From: an uncultured Armatimonadota bacterium
Lineage (GTDB): Bacteria; Armatimonadota; Fimbriimonadia; Fimbriimonadales; Fimbriimonadaceae
DNA: 57,312 bases
Assembly: GCA_903927025.1 (NCBI GenBank)
Contig: CAIYLG010000058.1
Coordinates: 1-57,312 of the forward strand
Reading direction: 5' to 3'
Numbering within the stretch: position 1 is the stretch's first letter; the number at the start of each line of letters is the position of its first letter. Below the pieces are notes generated by a model. That model worked only from the letters and a program-made list of their open reading frames with translations. It made no database searches and was not told the origin of the DNA. Below are positions 49,411-57,312 of the stretch, piece after piece. A program made the position numbers and the translations under genes.

Positions 49411-51987
49411 GTGGTCGGAAGCACGCCGATGATGCAGCAGTACTTTTCCGCGAAAGCGGAACATCCCGGCGTTCTGTTGGCAATGCGAGTCGGCGACTTC
49501 TACGAATTTTACGGAGAAGATGCGGAAACCGCTGCGGCAACCCTAGAAATTACGCTTACGGGCCGCGAAGATGGCACAAACGGCCGCATTCCAATGGCGG
49601 GGGTTCCGTACCACTCGGTCGAAAAGTATCTGGCCAGGCTTCTGCAGAAAGGGTTGAAGGTTGCCTTGTGCGACCAGCTTGAGGACCCCAAAGCGACAAA
49701 GGGGCTTGTCAAGCGCGGAGTTACCCGCGTTCTCACTCCAGGCACGGTGGTTGAGGACTCGATGCTTCAGTCGGGGCAGAACAACTACATCGCTGCCATC
49801 TGCGTACAGGACGGTAAGGCTGGGCTAGCCGTGCTCGACATGAGCACTGGAGAATTTGCCGTTACGGAGCTTCTGGGTGAGGCGACGGCTGATCTGCTTC
49901 TTCAGGAATTGGCACGTCTGCGTCCGACAGAGCTTTTGGTAGGTCCGCAGGCTGAACCGTATGGGGAAATCGCTCAGAGCGCCCTGGGAGCATCTGTCAC
50001 CGGGACGCCGACTCCCACATTTGATCGTGCAACGCGAAAGCTCACGGAGATGTTCGAAGTCGCCAACCTCCAGGGTTTTGGCTGCGAGGACAAGCAGTCT
50101 GCAGTGATCGCCGCCTCGATGATTGTCGGCTATGCGGAGAAGAACCGCCTTTCGCTGGCTCACGTCGACTCCCTTTCCACCTACAGCGTGGATGGTTTCA
50201 TGAGCCTCGACTTTGCCACCAGACGAAGCCTTGAGCTTTCTCAGAACATGTACGACGGAGGTCGAAAATTCACGCTCCTCAGTGTTCTCGATGAGACAGT
50301 GACCTCAATGGGAGCCCGGCTGATGCGCCGGTGGGTGGAGCAACCGCTTCTCAATATCGGCACGATCAAGGCGCGCCAGTCTGCGGTGGAGCGTTTTGTC
50401 TCTCAGGCCATCGTGCGCGGCGACCTGCGTGAAGGACTCAAGAAACTATCTGACCTTGAACGCCTCGTTTCTAGGGCTGCAACTGGACTTGCCGGTCCGA
50501 GGGACATGGCGGCGCTGCGATCTTCCCTGCTTGCGCTTCCTCAATTGGCCGATCCGCTTCGAAAAGTCGGAGTTGGGCGTATTCAAGAGCTTCGAGAGCA
50601 AATCTCGGATCACGCCGATTTGGCCATCCTGCTAGAGAGAGCGCTTGTCCCAGAGCCGCCCCACAGCATCCGAGACGGCGGAATTATTCGAGAAGGCTAC
50701 GATCTTGAGCTCGACAAGTTGCGCGAGATCAAGAACAACGGAAGAAGCCACATTCTCAACTTGGAGGCAGATGAGAAGCGAAAGACGGGCATCTCGAGCC
50801 TGAAGGTGGGCAACAACGCCGTATTTGGCTACTACTTTGAGGTCAGCAAGGCACATGTGGACAAAGTGCCTGCGGAATACATCCGAAAGCAAACGACCGC
50901 CAACGCTGAACGATATATCACTGCCGAGCTGAAGGATCATGAGTCCCTCGTGTTCAGCGCACAGGATAAATCGCTTGAGCTCGAAAGCGACCTGTTTAAT
51001 CGACTTCGCCTTCGGGTTGCCGAACACACCAAATCGCTTTTGCAAACAGCGCGGGCGCTAGCGGAGATTGACACCCTTGCCGCACTCGCAGAGGCGGCGT
51101 CGAAGCGGGGCTACGTGAAGCCGGAGCTAGAGGAGGCGGACGATGTTCTGGAGATCTCGGGGGGGCGCCATGCTGTCGTCGAATCCAACAACAATGGGTT
51201 CGTTCCCAACGACACAGCGATAGGGCTTGGGAGCCACCCGGTACGGGCGATTATCCTAACTGGGCCAAACATGGCTGGAAAGTCAACTTATCTGCGCCAG
51301 AACGCCCTCATAGTGCTCATGGCGCAGATAGGATCCTTTGTGCCTGCAGAGAGGGCGCGGCTGGGTCTGTGTGACCGAATCTTCGCGCGGATCGGGGCCA
51401 AGGACGAGCTAGCGCTTGGGCAGAGCACCTTCATGGTGGAGATGGTGGAGTCCGCCAACATCCTCAATCATGCCACTGAGCACTCGCTGGTCATCCTTGA
51501 CGAAGTCGGACGTGGCACCTCCACATACGATGGCCTCGCCATCGCTTGGGCGATAATTGAGCATCTCGCTGATGTGGGAGCCAAGACCATGTTCGCCACC
51601 CACTACCATCAGCTCAATGCCCTGGCGGATCAGATCCCCACGATTGCCAATTACCGAGTTGCAGTCGAAGAATTTGGCGACGATGTGATCTGGACTCACC
51701 GAGTTCTTCCGGGAGGAACCGATCGCAGCTACGGCATCCACGTCGCCCGAATGGCTGGCGTCCCACCCAAGGTGCTGACCCGAGCGGGCCAGATTCTCAG
51801 TGAGCTGGAGGAGAAGTCGCAGGCGCCAAAGGCAATTCCCGCCTCCACACAGAAGCTTCAGATGACGCTGTTTGAAATTGAGGACGCACCGGTCATGAAG
51901 GAGCTCAAGCGACTGGATGTCAACCGACTTACACCGATCGATGCTCTCCGAGTGCTGGACGAGTGGAAGAGAAAGTTTGGCGGCTAG
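49411..51987 (+). CDS. mutS: DNA mismatch repair protein MutS
   Basis: 858 residues, full length. The N-terminal mismatch-binding domain has TPMMQQYFSAKAEHPGVLLAMRVGDFYEFYGEDA with the Phe-x-Glu (DFYEF) that stacks on the mismatch. The connector, lever and clamp follow, then the ATPase with Walker A GPNMAGKSTYLRQ near residue 620, ARIGAKDELALGQSTFMVEM, Walker B LVILDEVGRGTSTYDG and ATHYHQL. The C-terminal helix-turn-helix ends VLDEWKRKFGG. mutL is not in the window. The start is GTG 49411 directly behind a CATACT box. Confidence 0.97.
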   Translation: MVGSTPMMQQYFSAKAEHPGVLLAMRVGDFYEFYGEDAETAAATLEITLTGREDGTNGRIPMAGVPYHSVEKYLARLLQKGLKVALCDQLEDPKATKGLVKRGVTRVLTPGTVVEDSMLQSGQNNYIAAICVQDGKAGLAVLDMSTGEFAVTELLGEATADLLLQELARLRPTELLVGPQAEPYGEIAQSALGASVTGTPTPTFDRATRKLTEMFEVANLQGFGCEDKQSAVIAASMIVGYAEKNRLSLAHVDSLSTYSVDGFMSLDFATRRSLELSQNMYDGGRKFTLLSVLDETVTSMGARLMRRWVEQPLLNIGTIKARQSAVERFVSQAIVRGDLREGLKKLSDLERLVSRAATGLAGPRDMAALRSSLLALPQLADPLRKVGVGRIQELREQISDHADLAILLERALVPEPPHSIRDGGIIREGYDLELDKLREIKNNGRSHILNLEADEKRKTGISSLKVGNNAVFGYYFEVSKAHVDKVPAEYIRKQTTANAERYITAELKDHESLVFSAQDKSLELESDLFNRLRLRVAEHTKSLLQTARALAEIDTLAALAEAASKRGYVKPELEEADDVLEISGGRHAVVESNNNGFVPNDTAIGLGSHPVRAIILTGPNMAGKSTYLRQNALIVLMAQIGSFVPAERARLGLCDRIFARIGAKDELALGQSTFMVEMVESANILNHATEHSLVILDEVGRGTSTYDGLAIAWAIIEHLADVGAKTMFATHYHQLNALADQIPTIANYRVAVEEFGDDVIWTHRVLPGGTDRSYGIHVARMAGVPPKVLTRAGQILSELEEKSQAPKAIPASTQKLQMTLFEIEDAPVMKELKRLDVNRLTPIDALRVLDEWKRKFGG

Positions 51988-53006
51988 TGCCGGATCTTCA
52001 GACGCTCTCGAAGTCGATCGATATAGCTCTTGCTGGCTAGAATCACGGTCCCATGACGGGCATGCGGGATCATCTGGACTTTATCGCTCACATCAGTCCA
52101 ATTCACAAGGTCGGTGGATTCCACAGCGCCCCAGCGATCATCGATGTACTTGTCAAAGTAGACGCGTACTTTCCCTTCGACTCTAACTGCGGTAGGGCCC
52201 TCCGCCCAAAAATCGCCGGTAATCCGCTTGCTCACCATATGAAACGGGCCATAGGGGCTTGGAGCAGTAGCGGCAAAAAGGTATTTGGCCGGCTGAGGCG
52301 CGCGGGTTTCGTTCTTTCCGAAGATCAGCCATCCATCACGGGTGTGATGCATGGTGAGGTCAATGCAGTTGAAGTGAGGATCCCACAGAAGACGGGAGGG
52401 CGAGAAGGATTTGAAATCTTTCGTCGTGGTGAAAAAGAACCGGTGGTTGAGCGGATCTCCCTCGGGCCCAGTATCTCCATCGGCGCGTGCAGTCGCCGAG
52501 AAGCGATCCTTAACAGTGCTGGACCAGAAGATCACAAATTTCTCGGTTGGGACGTCATACACCATTTCTGGTGCCCAGGCATTGAGCGCGCCGGGAATAT
52601 CCACCATCGCGGGAACGTACTGCTGAGTCCAATGAATAAGATCTTTGCTATGAGCGAGACCAATGGTTTTGTCCCACCAGCCAGACGTCCAAACCATGTG
52701 CCACTGCCGATCTGGCCCAAACATGATATTCGCGTCTCGGGCGAGGCGATCTGCTCCGATCTCGGACTGCAAGATGGGAACGTTCGGCTCAACGATTGGG
52801 CGGAAACGGAACCCGTCGTCGCTAATAGCCAAATAGACTCCAGCCTGGCCGTTGTCCACGAAATAGGTCGCCAAATATTGACGGGGCGGCCGCGTGCGGC
52901 GCTCTTGTCTCGGGGGTGTCACGGGATTTTGCGGCTCCAGTTCTGTTCTCTGGAACCGGGCGTTGGCAGAAACCGCGGCGACGATGCCTACGAACAACCA
53001 ACTCAT
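51984..53006 (-). CDS. Secreted GH43-like five-bladed beta-propeller glycosidase
   Basis: 340 residues with an N-terminal signal (SWLFVGIVAAVSANA), a Pro/Arg-rich linker, then a beta-propeller with repeated strand motifs (GLAHSKDLIHWTQ, KFVIFWSST, FFTTTKDFKSFSPSRLL, AATAPSPYGPFH, VESTDLVNWTDVS). LARDANIMFGPDRQWHMVW and WAEGPTAVR with an acidic residue resemble the GH43/GH117-like catalytic frame, acting on arabinose- or xylose-type or anhydro-sugar linkages. The exact family and substrate are unresolved. It overlaps the mutS stop convergently by four bases; a CATAAT lies five bases before its ATG. Confidence 0.8.
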   Translation of the reverse strand: MSWLFVGIVAAVSANARFQRTELEPQNPVTPPRQERRTRPPRQYLATYFVDNGQAGVYLAISDDGFRFRPIVEPNVPILQSEIGADRLARDANIMFGPDRQWHMVWTSGWWDKTIGLAHSKDLIHWTQQYVPAMVDIPGALNAWAPEMVYDVPTEKFVIFWSSTVKDRFSATARADGDTGPEGDPLNHRFFFTTTKDFKSFSPSRLLWDPHFNCIDLTMHHTRDGWLIFGKNETRAPQPAKYLFAATAPSPYGPFHMVSKRITGDFWAEGPTAVRVEGKVRVYFDKYIDDRWGAVESTDLVNWTDVSDKVQMIPHARHGTVILASKSYIDRLRERLKIRH

Positions 53007-53011
53007 GGCCG

Positions 53012-53017
53012 ATTATG
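53012..53017 (-). promoter_or_regulatory. -10-like CATAAT, 5 nt before the GH43-like start
   Basis: On the minus strand CATAAT-CGGCC-ATG with no ribosome site; fits the leaderless pattern. Confidence 0.4.
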
Positions 53018-53060
53018 CCGCGAATTGGGGGGTTAGGCGATAGACTTGAGTCCTAGACCT

Positions 53061-54863
53061 ATGATCCTTAAAGGTTCCAAACCATTCCTAGCCCTCATCT
53101 CCTTGGGAGCAACCGCGCTTTTGCATGGTCAGTCAGATGTCGCTCAGGTGCCGCCAATGGGCTGGAACAGCTACGATTGCTTCAGCTACGCGGTGAACGA
53201 GTCTGAAGTCGAAGCCAACGCCGACTTCATGTCGAAGAATCTGAAGAAGTTTGGCTGGGAGTATGTTGTCGTCGATTACGTGTGGTCGAGCCCGCGTTTG
53301 AGCCCAGATTTCGCACTCAACCAAGACGCGGCGCTTTCCCCACGATTGAACATGGATCCAAATGGGCGACTCATCCCAGATGTCGCGAGATTTCCCAGCG
53401 CGGCGGGTGGCAAAGGATTTGGTCCCCTCGCAGAATCGATCCACAAGAAGGGGCTAAAGTTTGGCATCCACCTGATGCGCGGTATTCCGAAACAGGCGGT
53501 TGCGGAAAAGTCGCCAGTGCTGGGCACAACACTCAGCGCCGCGGATGCGTATACGCCTGAGCACCCGTGCGGATGGCTGAACCACATGTGGGGTCTGGAT
53601 ATGCACAAGCCCGCCTCACAGCCGTATTTGGACTCGCTTTTCAAGCTCTATGCCCAATGGGGAGTTGACTTCGTCAAAGTGGACGACCTGAGCAATCCGT
53701 ACTCCACTGATGAAATTGAGGGATATCGCCTGGCGATCGAGCGCAGTGGGCGCCCGATCCTCCTGAGCCTCTCGCCAGGCCCTACTCCGCTGGACAGTGG
53801 AACCCACGTGGCGCAGTTCGCCAACATGTGGAGGCTACTCGGCGACCTTTGGGATTCCTGGGATCAGCTTAGCGGTGCTTTCCGCCCAATTTCGGACTGG
53901 ACGCCTTACCGTGGACCAGGGCATTGGCCGGACCCGGATATGCTCCCCCTTGGGAGACTTCGCAAGTACGGCCCAAATACCGGACCTGCAAATACAGATT
54001 CGCGGCTGACCAAGGATGAGGCCCGAACCATGATGACCTTGTGGTGCATCGGAAAGTGCCCGCTGATGTTTGGCGGGAATCTTCCGGAAACAGACCCTGC
54101 AACCCTGGCCCTAATCACCAACCCTGAGGTTCTGAACGTGAACCAGCACAGTTCTGCGAACCGTGCGTTGGCCAATGGCATCAAGCCGATGTGGATGGCG
54201 GAAGGATCCGAGCCGCACATTAAGTACCTCGCGGTGTTTAATCGATCCAGTGAACCGACGGTCGTGCCGGTTCGGCTTTCGGACCTGGGCATATCAAAGT
54301 GCAATGTAAGAGACTTGTGGCTTCGGAAAGACCTAGCGCCAGCGGCGGACGTCTTGCCGGTGAGCCTGCCAGCGCACGGGTCGATGTTCTACCAACTCTA
54401 CGTGGTTGCGGGCGCTCCGGAAACCGAAGCGATTCTCCCCACCACGAATCTCAAGGGAGACAGCTACGAGGCAGAGTCATCTGACAACACGATGGGCGGC
54501 GCGACGAGAGTCGTGGAAGATGTTGCGGGAGGAAAATGCTCCGGCGGCAAGCTCGTTCGCTTCATCGGATCGAAGCCAGAGAATATTCTTCGGTTCAACA
54601 AGGTGAGCGTCGACAAAGAAGGCGACTACATTGTCGCGGTTGTCTATATGTCTGGATCAGATCGGGATATGTACCTAAGCGTAAATGCAGGAGCGCCGTT
54701 GAAGCACGGATTCAGTGCAACGGGCGGCTGGGACGGCAATTATCTGGACTCGGTTGAGATCAGGGTTCACCTCAAGCAGGGGACGAACACTCTGGAATTT
54801 GGCAACCCGAACAATTGGGGCGTCGATGTGGATCGCATCGTCATCCGCCCCGCTCAGCCGTAG
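53061..54863 (+). CDS. Secreted GH27 alpha-galactosidase with C-terminal carbohydrate-binding module
   Basis: 600 residues. The signal peptide (SKPFLALISLGATALLHG) is followed by QVPPMGWNSYDCF, the GH27 opening (PMGWNSW type). The nucleophile region is WGVDFVKVDD near residues 200-209; the acid/base aspartate is probably in FRPISDWTPYRGPGHWPDPDMLPLG. ALITNPEVLNVNQ and a beta-sandwich follow. Residues from about 470 on form a CBM35/CBM6-like module (YEAESSDN, GGKLVRFIG, LEFGNPNNWGVDVDRIVI). It releases terminal alpha-galactose from plant or microbial glycans outside the cell. ATG 53061 is preferred because the signal starts there; a TTG lies five codons upstream. Confidence 0.9.
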   Translation: MILKGSKPFLALISLGATALLHGQSDVAQVPPMGWNSYDCFSYAVNESEVEANADFMSKNLKKFGWEYVVVDYVWSSPRLSPDFALNQDAALSPRLNMDPNGRLIPDVARFPSAAGGKGFGPLAESIHKKGLKFGIHLMRGIPKQAVAEKSPVLGTTLSAADAYTPEHPCGWLNHMWGLDMHKPASQPYLDSLFKLYAQWGVDFVKVDDLSNPYSTDEIEGYRLAIERSGRPILLSLSPGPTPLDSGTHVAQFANMWRLLGDLWDSWDQLSGAFRPISDWTPYRGPGHWPDPDMLPLGRLRKYGPNTGPANTDSRLTKDEARTMMTLWCIGKCPLMFGGNLPETDPATLALITNPEVLNVNQHSSANRALANGIKPMWMAEGSEPHIKYLAVFNRSSEPTVVPVRLSDLGISKCNVRDLWLRKDLAPAADVLPVSLPAHGSMFYQLYVVAGAPETEAILPTTNLKGDSYEAESSDNTMGGATRVVEDVAGGKCSGGKLVRFIGSKPENILRFNKVSVDKEGDYIVAVVYMSGSDRDMYLSVNAGAPLKHGFSATGGWDGNYLDSVEIRVHLKQGTNTLEFGNPNNWGVDVDRIVIRPAQP

Positions 54864-54866
54864 CCT

Positions 54867-56480
54867 TTACTTCACAACTTCCGTCGGTGCCAAGATTGGT
54901 TCAAACGCCTTCAAGATCGGATAGGGCATCTCCGCCGAAAGCAGCTTGCCCAAAAAGCCCCACGTTGCAGCACCATCCAGGCTCTCCGGTTCCAGAATGT
55001 GGAACGCCAAGGCACCAAGCGGCTGGGCAGTTCGAACAATAAACGTGCCGGCTTCCGCGGTGGCAGCTCCGGTGGTGAACTTGCCCTCCAGTCCAATCAT
55101 CGGATGTCCCTGAAAGGCTCGTCCGGGGGTTAGCTTCTCTATCTGAAATGTGCTGGCTGGCCCGGTCCAATTCGCAGTCAGCCTTTCGACTCGAATACCG
55201 TGTCTCACCAAAAGTGCCATGGTGTCGGTGGCGGTTGGTGGGATCAGGTAGGCAGCAGGAAATTTGGCAGTGCGAGTGACTTTAAAGCGATCGAAGATCG
55301 GCAGCTTGACCTGGTCAAGCTTCTTCGGTCTACCGAATGGGACGCTCTTGTCGTTTGCCTCCCGGTGCTCTAGAGGCACCGTTTCCTCGCCTCGGAGAGC
55401 GAAGTCAAATCGAACTCCTAGTTCTGGCGCCGTTGCCGGGTTCTGCCCCCAAGACACAACTTTCGCGTCTGCCGCCTTGGTCAGGCTAAGAACCTGCTTG
55501 GAGTGTGCCGCAACGTACTCCAGGATCGCGGAGACAAATCGGTCTGTGCCCACCACTCGATCCTTGAATGGAATGAAGGTTGTCGCTTCAGAAAGAATCG
55601 AGATGCGACCCCGAATCCCTACGTAGTGGGTGCAGTATCGCCCTTCTTGGCCGTACGTGTACCAGGCACGGGTCTTCTCCCCTCGGCGGGCTTCCACGTT
55701 TCCGTAGTCAAAGGTAAGCATGCCGAACTTAGAGGCAAGCTCTTTTCGAACGTGGGGGAGAAGGACGTCCCGTGTGAAATGCATCACGTCTGGGTCCGTG
55801 TTTGGGTTCATGGGTGGAGCGTAGGTCAGTTCCCAGCCGTGGCGAGTGCCGTCCGTCGTATGCAGGTCCATCATCACGTCAGGATCCCAAGTGTTGTAAA
55901 TGTTGGCGAGGACCGCGCGCGTCTCCGGGCTTTCGGCTTTGATGGCATCTCGGTTGAGGTCAAAACCCTGCCCATTCGGCCGAACTCCAACGACGTCTGG
56001 TCCATCCTGCTCGGGGCGGTTCACCTCCACCGGCCCAAACTTCTCGTTGCCGTCGATGTTGTAGATCGGGTCGACAAGCAGAACGAGCTTGCTCAGTAGC
56101 CCCTTCGAGCCTTCTTGGCTCAGGCGACGCAAGATGGCGAGGACCGCTTCCTTTCCTTCGACTTCCCCGGCGTGAATATTTGCCTGGATATACACGATCG
56201 GCTTGCCGAGACGCCTTGCCTCTGCCGCAGAGCTCACAGGAGGAATCGATGCCACAACGAGCGGCATTGGCTTCCCTTCCGTGCTCTTTCCGATGGTGTG
56301 GAGTGAAATCGGGGCACCCGCCTTCTGAAGATCGTGGATGAAGTCGATCACGTCCGAGTAGTGCGAAGTTTCTCGGTAGTTGGACTTCTCCGCTCGCGAT
56401 ACGGGCCAGGTCTGAGCAATTGCATGGACTCCTAAGGAGGAGAGCAGCGCAATGCCAAGCGCAATACGGGGGAAAGACAT
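54867..56480 (-). CDS. Secreted M14-family zinc carboxypeptidase
   Basis: 537 residues with a signal peptide (IALGIALLSSLGVHAIAQ). The metal site of the carboxypeptidase A fold is visible: His 103 and Glu 106 in YIQANIHAGEVEGKEA, and the distal His in MMDLHTTDGT; NRDAIKAESPETRA between them carries the substrate-binding Arg. YYTYGQEGRYCTHYVGIRGRISILSEA-like sequence leads to the C-terminal half, which is an extra beta-rich domain. It removes C-terminal residues or acts on peptidoglycan peptides; which one is unknown. It converges with the GH27 gene, three bases apart. Confidence 0.9.
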   Translation of the reverse strand: MSFPRIALGIALLSSLGVHAIAQTWPVSRAEKSNYRETSHYSDVIDFIHDLQKAGAPISLHTIGKSTEGKPMPLVVASIPPVSSAAEARRLGKPIVYIQANIHAGEVEGKEAVLAILRRLSQEGSKGLLSKLVLLVDPIYNIDGNEKFGPVEVNRPEQDGPDVVGVRPNGQGFDLNRDAIKAESPETRAVLANIYNTWDPDVMMDLHTTDGTRHGWELTYAPPMNPNTDPDVMHFTRDVLLPHVRKELASKFGMLTFDYGNVEARRGEKTRAWYTYGQEGRYCTHYVGIRGRISILSEATTFIPFKDRVVGTDRFVSAILEYVAAHSKQVLSLTKAADAKVVSWGQNPATAPELGVRFDFALRGEETVPLEHREANDKSVPFGRPKKLDQVKLPIFDRFKVTRTAKFPAAYLIPPTATDTMALLVRHGIRVERLTANWTGPASTFQIEKLTPGRAFQGHPMIGLEGKFTTGAATAEAGTFIVRTAQPLGALAFHILEPESLDGAATWGFLGKLLSAEMPYPILKAFEPILAPTEVVK

Positions 56481-56544
56481 GGCCCTATTCTGGGTGGCGT
56501 CGGCTGGGTTGTCAAGTTGCAGCGCGCAAGAATTGCCTCGCTCA

Positions 56545-56582
56545 CGTCCCCTTCCTTTCGCCCCTGCAATAGGAAGGGGACG
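56545..56582. repeat. Perfect 12-bp hairpin preceding the 72-bp repeat array
   Basis: CGTCCCCTTCCT-ttcgcccctgcaat-AGGAAGGGGACG. It directly abuts the outer arm of the array and may be part of the same element. No T-run follows on either strand. Confidence 0.6.
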
Positions 56583-56851
56583 GGAGCGCTGGGTTCACCC
56601 GGCGCGCCGCGTGATGCTTCAGCGCACGCTCCGGAAGCCTCGGCATCCGCAAAGCCTTTCTCGCGAGCTGAAGCTTCGCCGCGTGATGCTACAGCGCACG
56701 CTCTGGAAGCCTCGGAATCCGCAAAGCCTTTCTCGCGAGCTGAAGCTTCGCTGCGTGATGCTTCAGAGCACGCTCCGGAAGCCTCGGAATCTGGAAAGCT
56801 TTTCTCGCGAGCTGAAGCTTCGCTCGGCGCGCCGGGTGAACCCAGCGCTCC
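56583..56851. repeat. Triple 72-bp tandem repeat inside a perfect 26-bp inverted repeat
   Basis: Three units of exactly 72 bases (56605-56676, 56677-56748, 56749-56820) each read CGCCGCGTGATGCTTCAGCGC...TTTCTCGCGAGCTGAAGCTT with few changes. Each unit contains TCTCGCGAGC, TTCAGC and GCTGAA, so inverted pairing is possible within and between units. The block is enclosed by a perfect 26-bp inverted repeat, 56583-56608 and 56826-56851 (core CTGGGTTCACCCGG). A decayed single unit with one outer arm occurs at 23110-23223. It resembles a REP/BIME-type mosaic rather than a CRISPR, as there are no spacers. Confidence 0.8.
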
Positions 56852-57021
56852 ATTGGGCTGGTATTTCTCCGTGGTCCAGACGCGCTACCTGCGGTGAACG
56901 CCCGCTTTGGCGGGGGCTAAAAGAAGCGATTTCCAAGTTGTGCGATGCCGCGGCATCATATTCTCGTCGGGCAAACAACAAGGCCCAAAAGAATCAAGCA
57001 ATCGAAAAAGGAAACAACAAA

Positions 57022-57312
57022 ATGAAACTTCGCTCACTCCTCACAATCGCCGGTCTCGCAGTCATCGCCGCAGCAGCAAACGCACAGGCTACTGGACGAT
57101 CCTTCACCTACAGCAGCATGGACGCAGCCGATGCGGACTACAGCGCAACTGGAACCGCCACACTCAAGGTACGAACCGACGTGACCGTCAACCCCTACCT
57201 GTACATCACAGGAAACCTCGGCGCCGCATGGACGGTAGACGGCTGGGGCAAGGGAGTCGACTCTCAGGTCAGCGCCATCAAGTTCTATCACAACGAGACC
57301 CTGACGCTGGTA
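57022..57312 (+). CDS. N-terminal part of a secreted hypothetical protein (runs off the window)
   Basis: 97 codons to the window edge. ATG 57022 has AAGGAA nine bases upstream. The signal peptide KLRSLLTIAGLAVIAAAANAQA is followed by a beta-rich, Thr/Val/Tyr-rich start (TGRSFTYSSMDAADADYSATG, VNPYLYITGNLGAAWTVDGWG). It is possibly an extracellular matrix or anchor-type protein; the C-terminus that would show a sorting signal is missing, and no family is recognised. Confidence 0.75.
   Translation, partial: MKLRSLLTIAGLAVIAAAANAQATGRSFTYSSMDAADADYSATGTATLKVRTDVTVNPYLYITGNLGAAWTVDGWGKGVDSQVSAIKFYHNETLTLV

Noticed and set aside
52053-53036. 327-codon plus-strand frame opposite the GH43-like gene
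   Set aside because: It is antisense to a protein with a signal peptide and propeller repeats; the frame itself shows no motif.
56583-56851. CRISPR array
   Set aside because: The 72-bp units are directly adjacent with no unique spacers, and no cas genes are nearby.
56517-56897. Open frame through the 72-bp repeats giving a 24-residue Ala/Glu/Ser repeat protein
   Set aside because: The repeat length is a multiple of three, so an open frame arises by default. There is no start signal, and the DNA symmetry (inverted outer arms, palindromes) explains the sequence better.

Overview
The window reads as chromosome of a bacterium of moderately high GC, most likely from Armatimonadota (Fimbriimonadia-like). 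This is inferred from the many DUF1559-type pseudopilins with a [18 protein letters not shown]-like N-terminus, secreted glycoside hydrolases and beta-helix proteins, and interleaved short divergent operons. No rRNA or tRNA gene, prophage or CRISPR array was recognised. Most of the sequence is housekeeping; the accessory signal lies in repeats, degenerate enzymes and one duplicated small-protein cassette.

Layout. 0.4-6.4 kb: a fused membrane/spermidine-synthase-like protein, an operon of small membrane proteins, a REP-associated transposase (RAYT) framed by inverted repeats, a pseudopilin and a small secreted protein. 6.7-12.7 kb (minus): a split spc operon, rpsN-rpsH-rplF-rplR-rpsE-rpmD-rplO-secY-adk-map-infA, starting at rpsN and ending at infA. 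12.9-14.8 kb: small membrane proteins, a hicA/hicB remnant, and a second RAYT between inverted copies of a REP element found six times in the window. 14.9-24.1 kb: beta-helix protein plus a degenerate beta-lactamase-fold protein, riboflavin synthase, an amino-acid ABC transporter with a D-aminoacylase, and an M48 peptidase. 24.4-29.0 kb (plus): a biotin-carrier-like protein without its biotinyl lysine, a prepilin-like protein, accC, nusB, folD and an alpha/beta hydrolase.

29.0-33.2 kb (minus) holds the most unusual locus. A three-gene cassette occurs twice in tandem: an exported 86-residue precursor with 12 conserved cysteines, a single-pass membrane protein, and a pseudopilin. A DsbA-like CPPC thioredoxin-fold gene follows the second copy with overlapping start and stop. 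I read this as a disulfide-rich secreted mini-protein system of unknown function.

33.6-57.3 kb: argC-argJ; a csrA-membrane protein-ribF-membrane protein operon; a FAD oxidoreductase; alaS; a cystathionine gamma-synthase-family enzyme; an alpha/beta hydrolase lacking its catalytic His; holin-like-yvcK-gmk-coaBC; mutS; GH43-like and GH27 glycosidases; an M14 peptidase; a 72-bp tandem repeat inside a perfect 26-bp inverted repeat; and the start of a secreted protein cut by the window edge.

Many monocistronic or first genes (infA, ribE, mutS, metB-like and others) have no Shine-Dalgarno. Instead they carry a -10-like hexamer ending 5-7 nt before the start codon, which suggests frequent leaderless transcription.
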